From: Rhodoferax sp.
GTDB lineage: Bacteria > Pseudomonadota > Gammaproteobacteria > Burkholderiales > Burkholderiaceae_C
Length of the DNA: 5,329 bases
NCBI GenBank assembly: GCA_021737905.1
Contig: JAIPDA010000164.1
Location: forward strand, 1 to 5,329
Reading direction: 5' to 3'
The notes under the pieces are model-generated. The model made no database searches and had not been told where the DNA came from. It worked only from the letters and a program-made list of their open reading frames with translations. The number at the start of each line of letters is the position of its first letter. Within the stretch, counting starts at the first letter, position 1. This document shows, piece by piece, positions 5,271 to 5,329 of the stretch. Made by a program: the position numbers and the translations under genes.

Positions 5271-5329
5271 ATGGATCCCCGCATTCGCGAGGATGACGGC
5301 ACAGGGGATGGATCCCCGCTTTCGCGAGG
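5271..5329. repeat. Two copies of a short palindromic intergenic repeat (second cut by window end)
   Basis: ATGGATCCCCGC(A/T)TTCGCGAGG occurs at 5271-5292 and 5308-5329 with one base different and a 37-base period. The first copy extends into a hairpin with 8-base arms (5275-5282 and 5287-5294), one mismatch and a 4-base loop. Elements of the GGATCCCCGC...GCGGGGATGAC kind are widespread between genes in proteobacteria and often occur as clusters. This pair starts 10 bases after the carbonic anhydrase stop and could protect the transcript end. There is no T-run, so it is not a standard terminator. The array may continue beyond the window. Confidence 0.7.

Overview
The window looks like part of a chromosome from a GC-rich, flagellated betaproteobacterium. 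The style of the flagellar proteins and the short repeats suggest Comamonadaceae (Rhodoferax or Polaromonas type). That placement is an inference from protein style and composition, not from a marker gene. All supported genes lie on the + strand.

Positions 1-3000 hold the end of a flagellar type III export operon in the usual order: probable last codons of fliG (1-19), fliH (53-1180), fliI (1173-2495) and fliJ (2557-3000). FliH, FliI and FliJ form the cytoplasmic ATPase complex (stator, hexameric ATPase and central stalk) that feeds substrates to the flagellar export gate. FliI is a textbook member with all catalytic motifs. FliH is odd: it is about 375 residues long, has a low-complexity insert inside its C-terminal domain, and carries an acidic tail of about 115-120 residues. 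Its start (GTG, no clear ribosome binding site, in-frame stop just upstream) is also questionable.

Positions 3002-3745 hold a gene of about 247 codons starting one base after the fliJ stop. It looks like a divergent class I SAM-dependent methyltransferase and sits where fliK often follows fliJ.

Positions 3746-4024 are a 279-bp non-coding region, AT-rich in its middle. It holds a near-perfect 22-bp palindrome, a 16-bp direct repeat and a strong match to a flagellar sigma-28 (FliA) promoter (TCAAGTTT-N11-GCCGATTT, 3898-3924) pointing at the next gene. No convincing rho-independent terminator was seen.

Positions 4025-5260 encode an unusual alpha-class carbonic anhydrase. A complete catalytic domain (about residues 193-411) is fused to an N-terminal membrane anchor, a coiled coil and a helical region of unknown function. 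Together with the FliA-like promoter, this suggests an envelope-anchored carbonic anhydrase under flagellar control, which is the most interesting hypothesis here.

Positions 5261-5329 contain two copies (37-bp period) of a short palindromic repeat; the second copy is cut by the window end.
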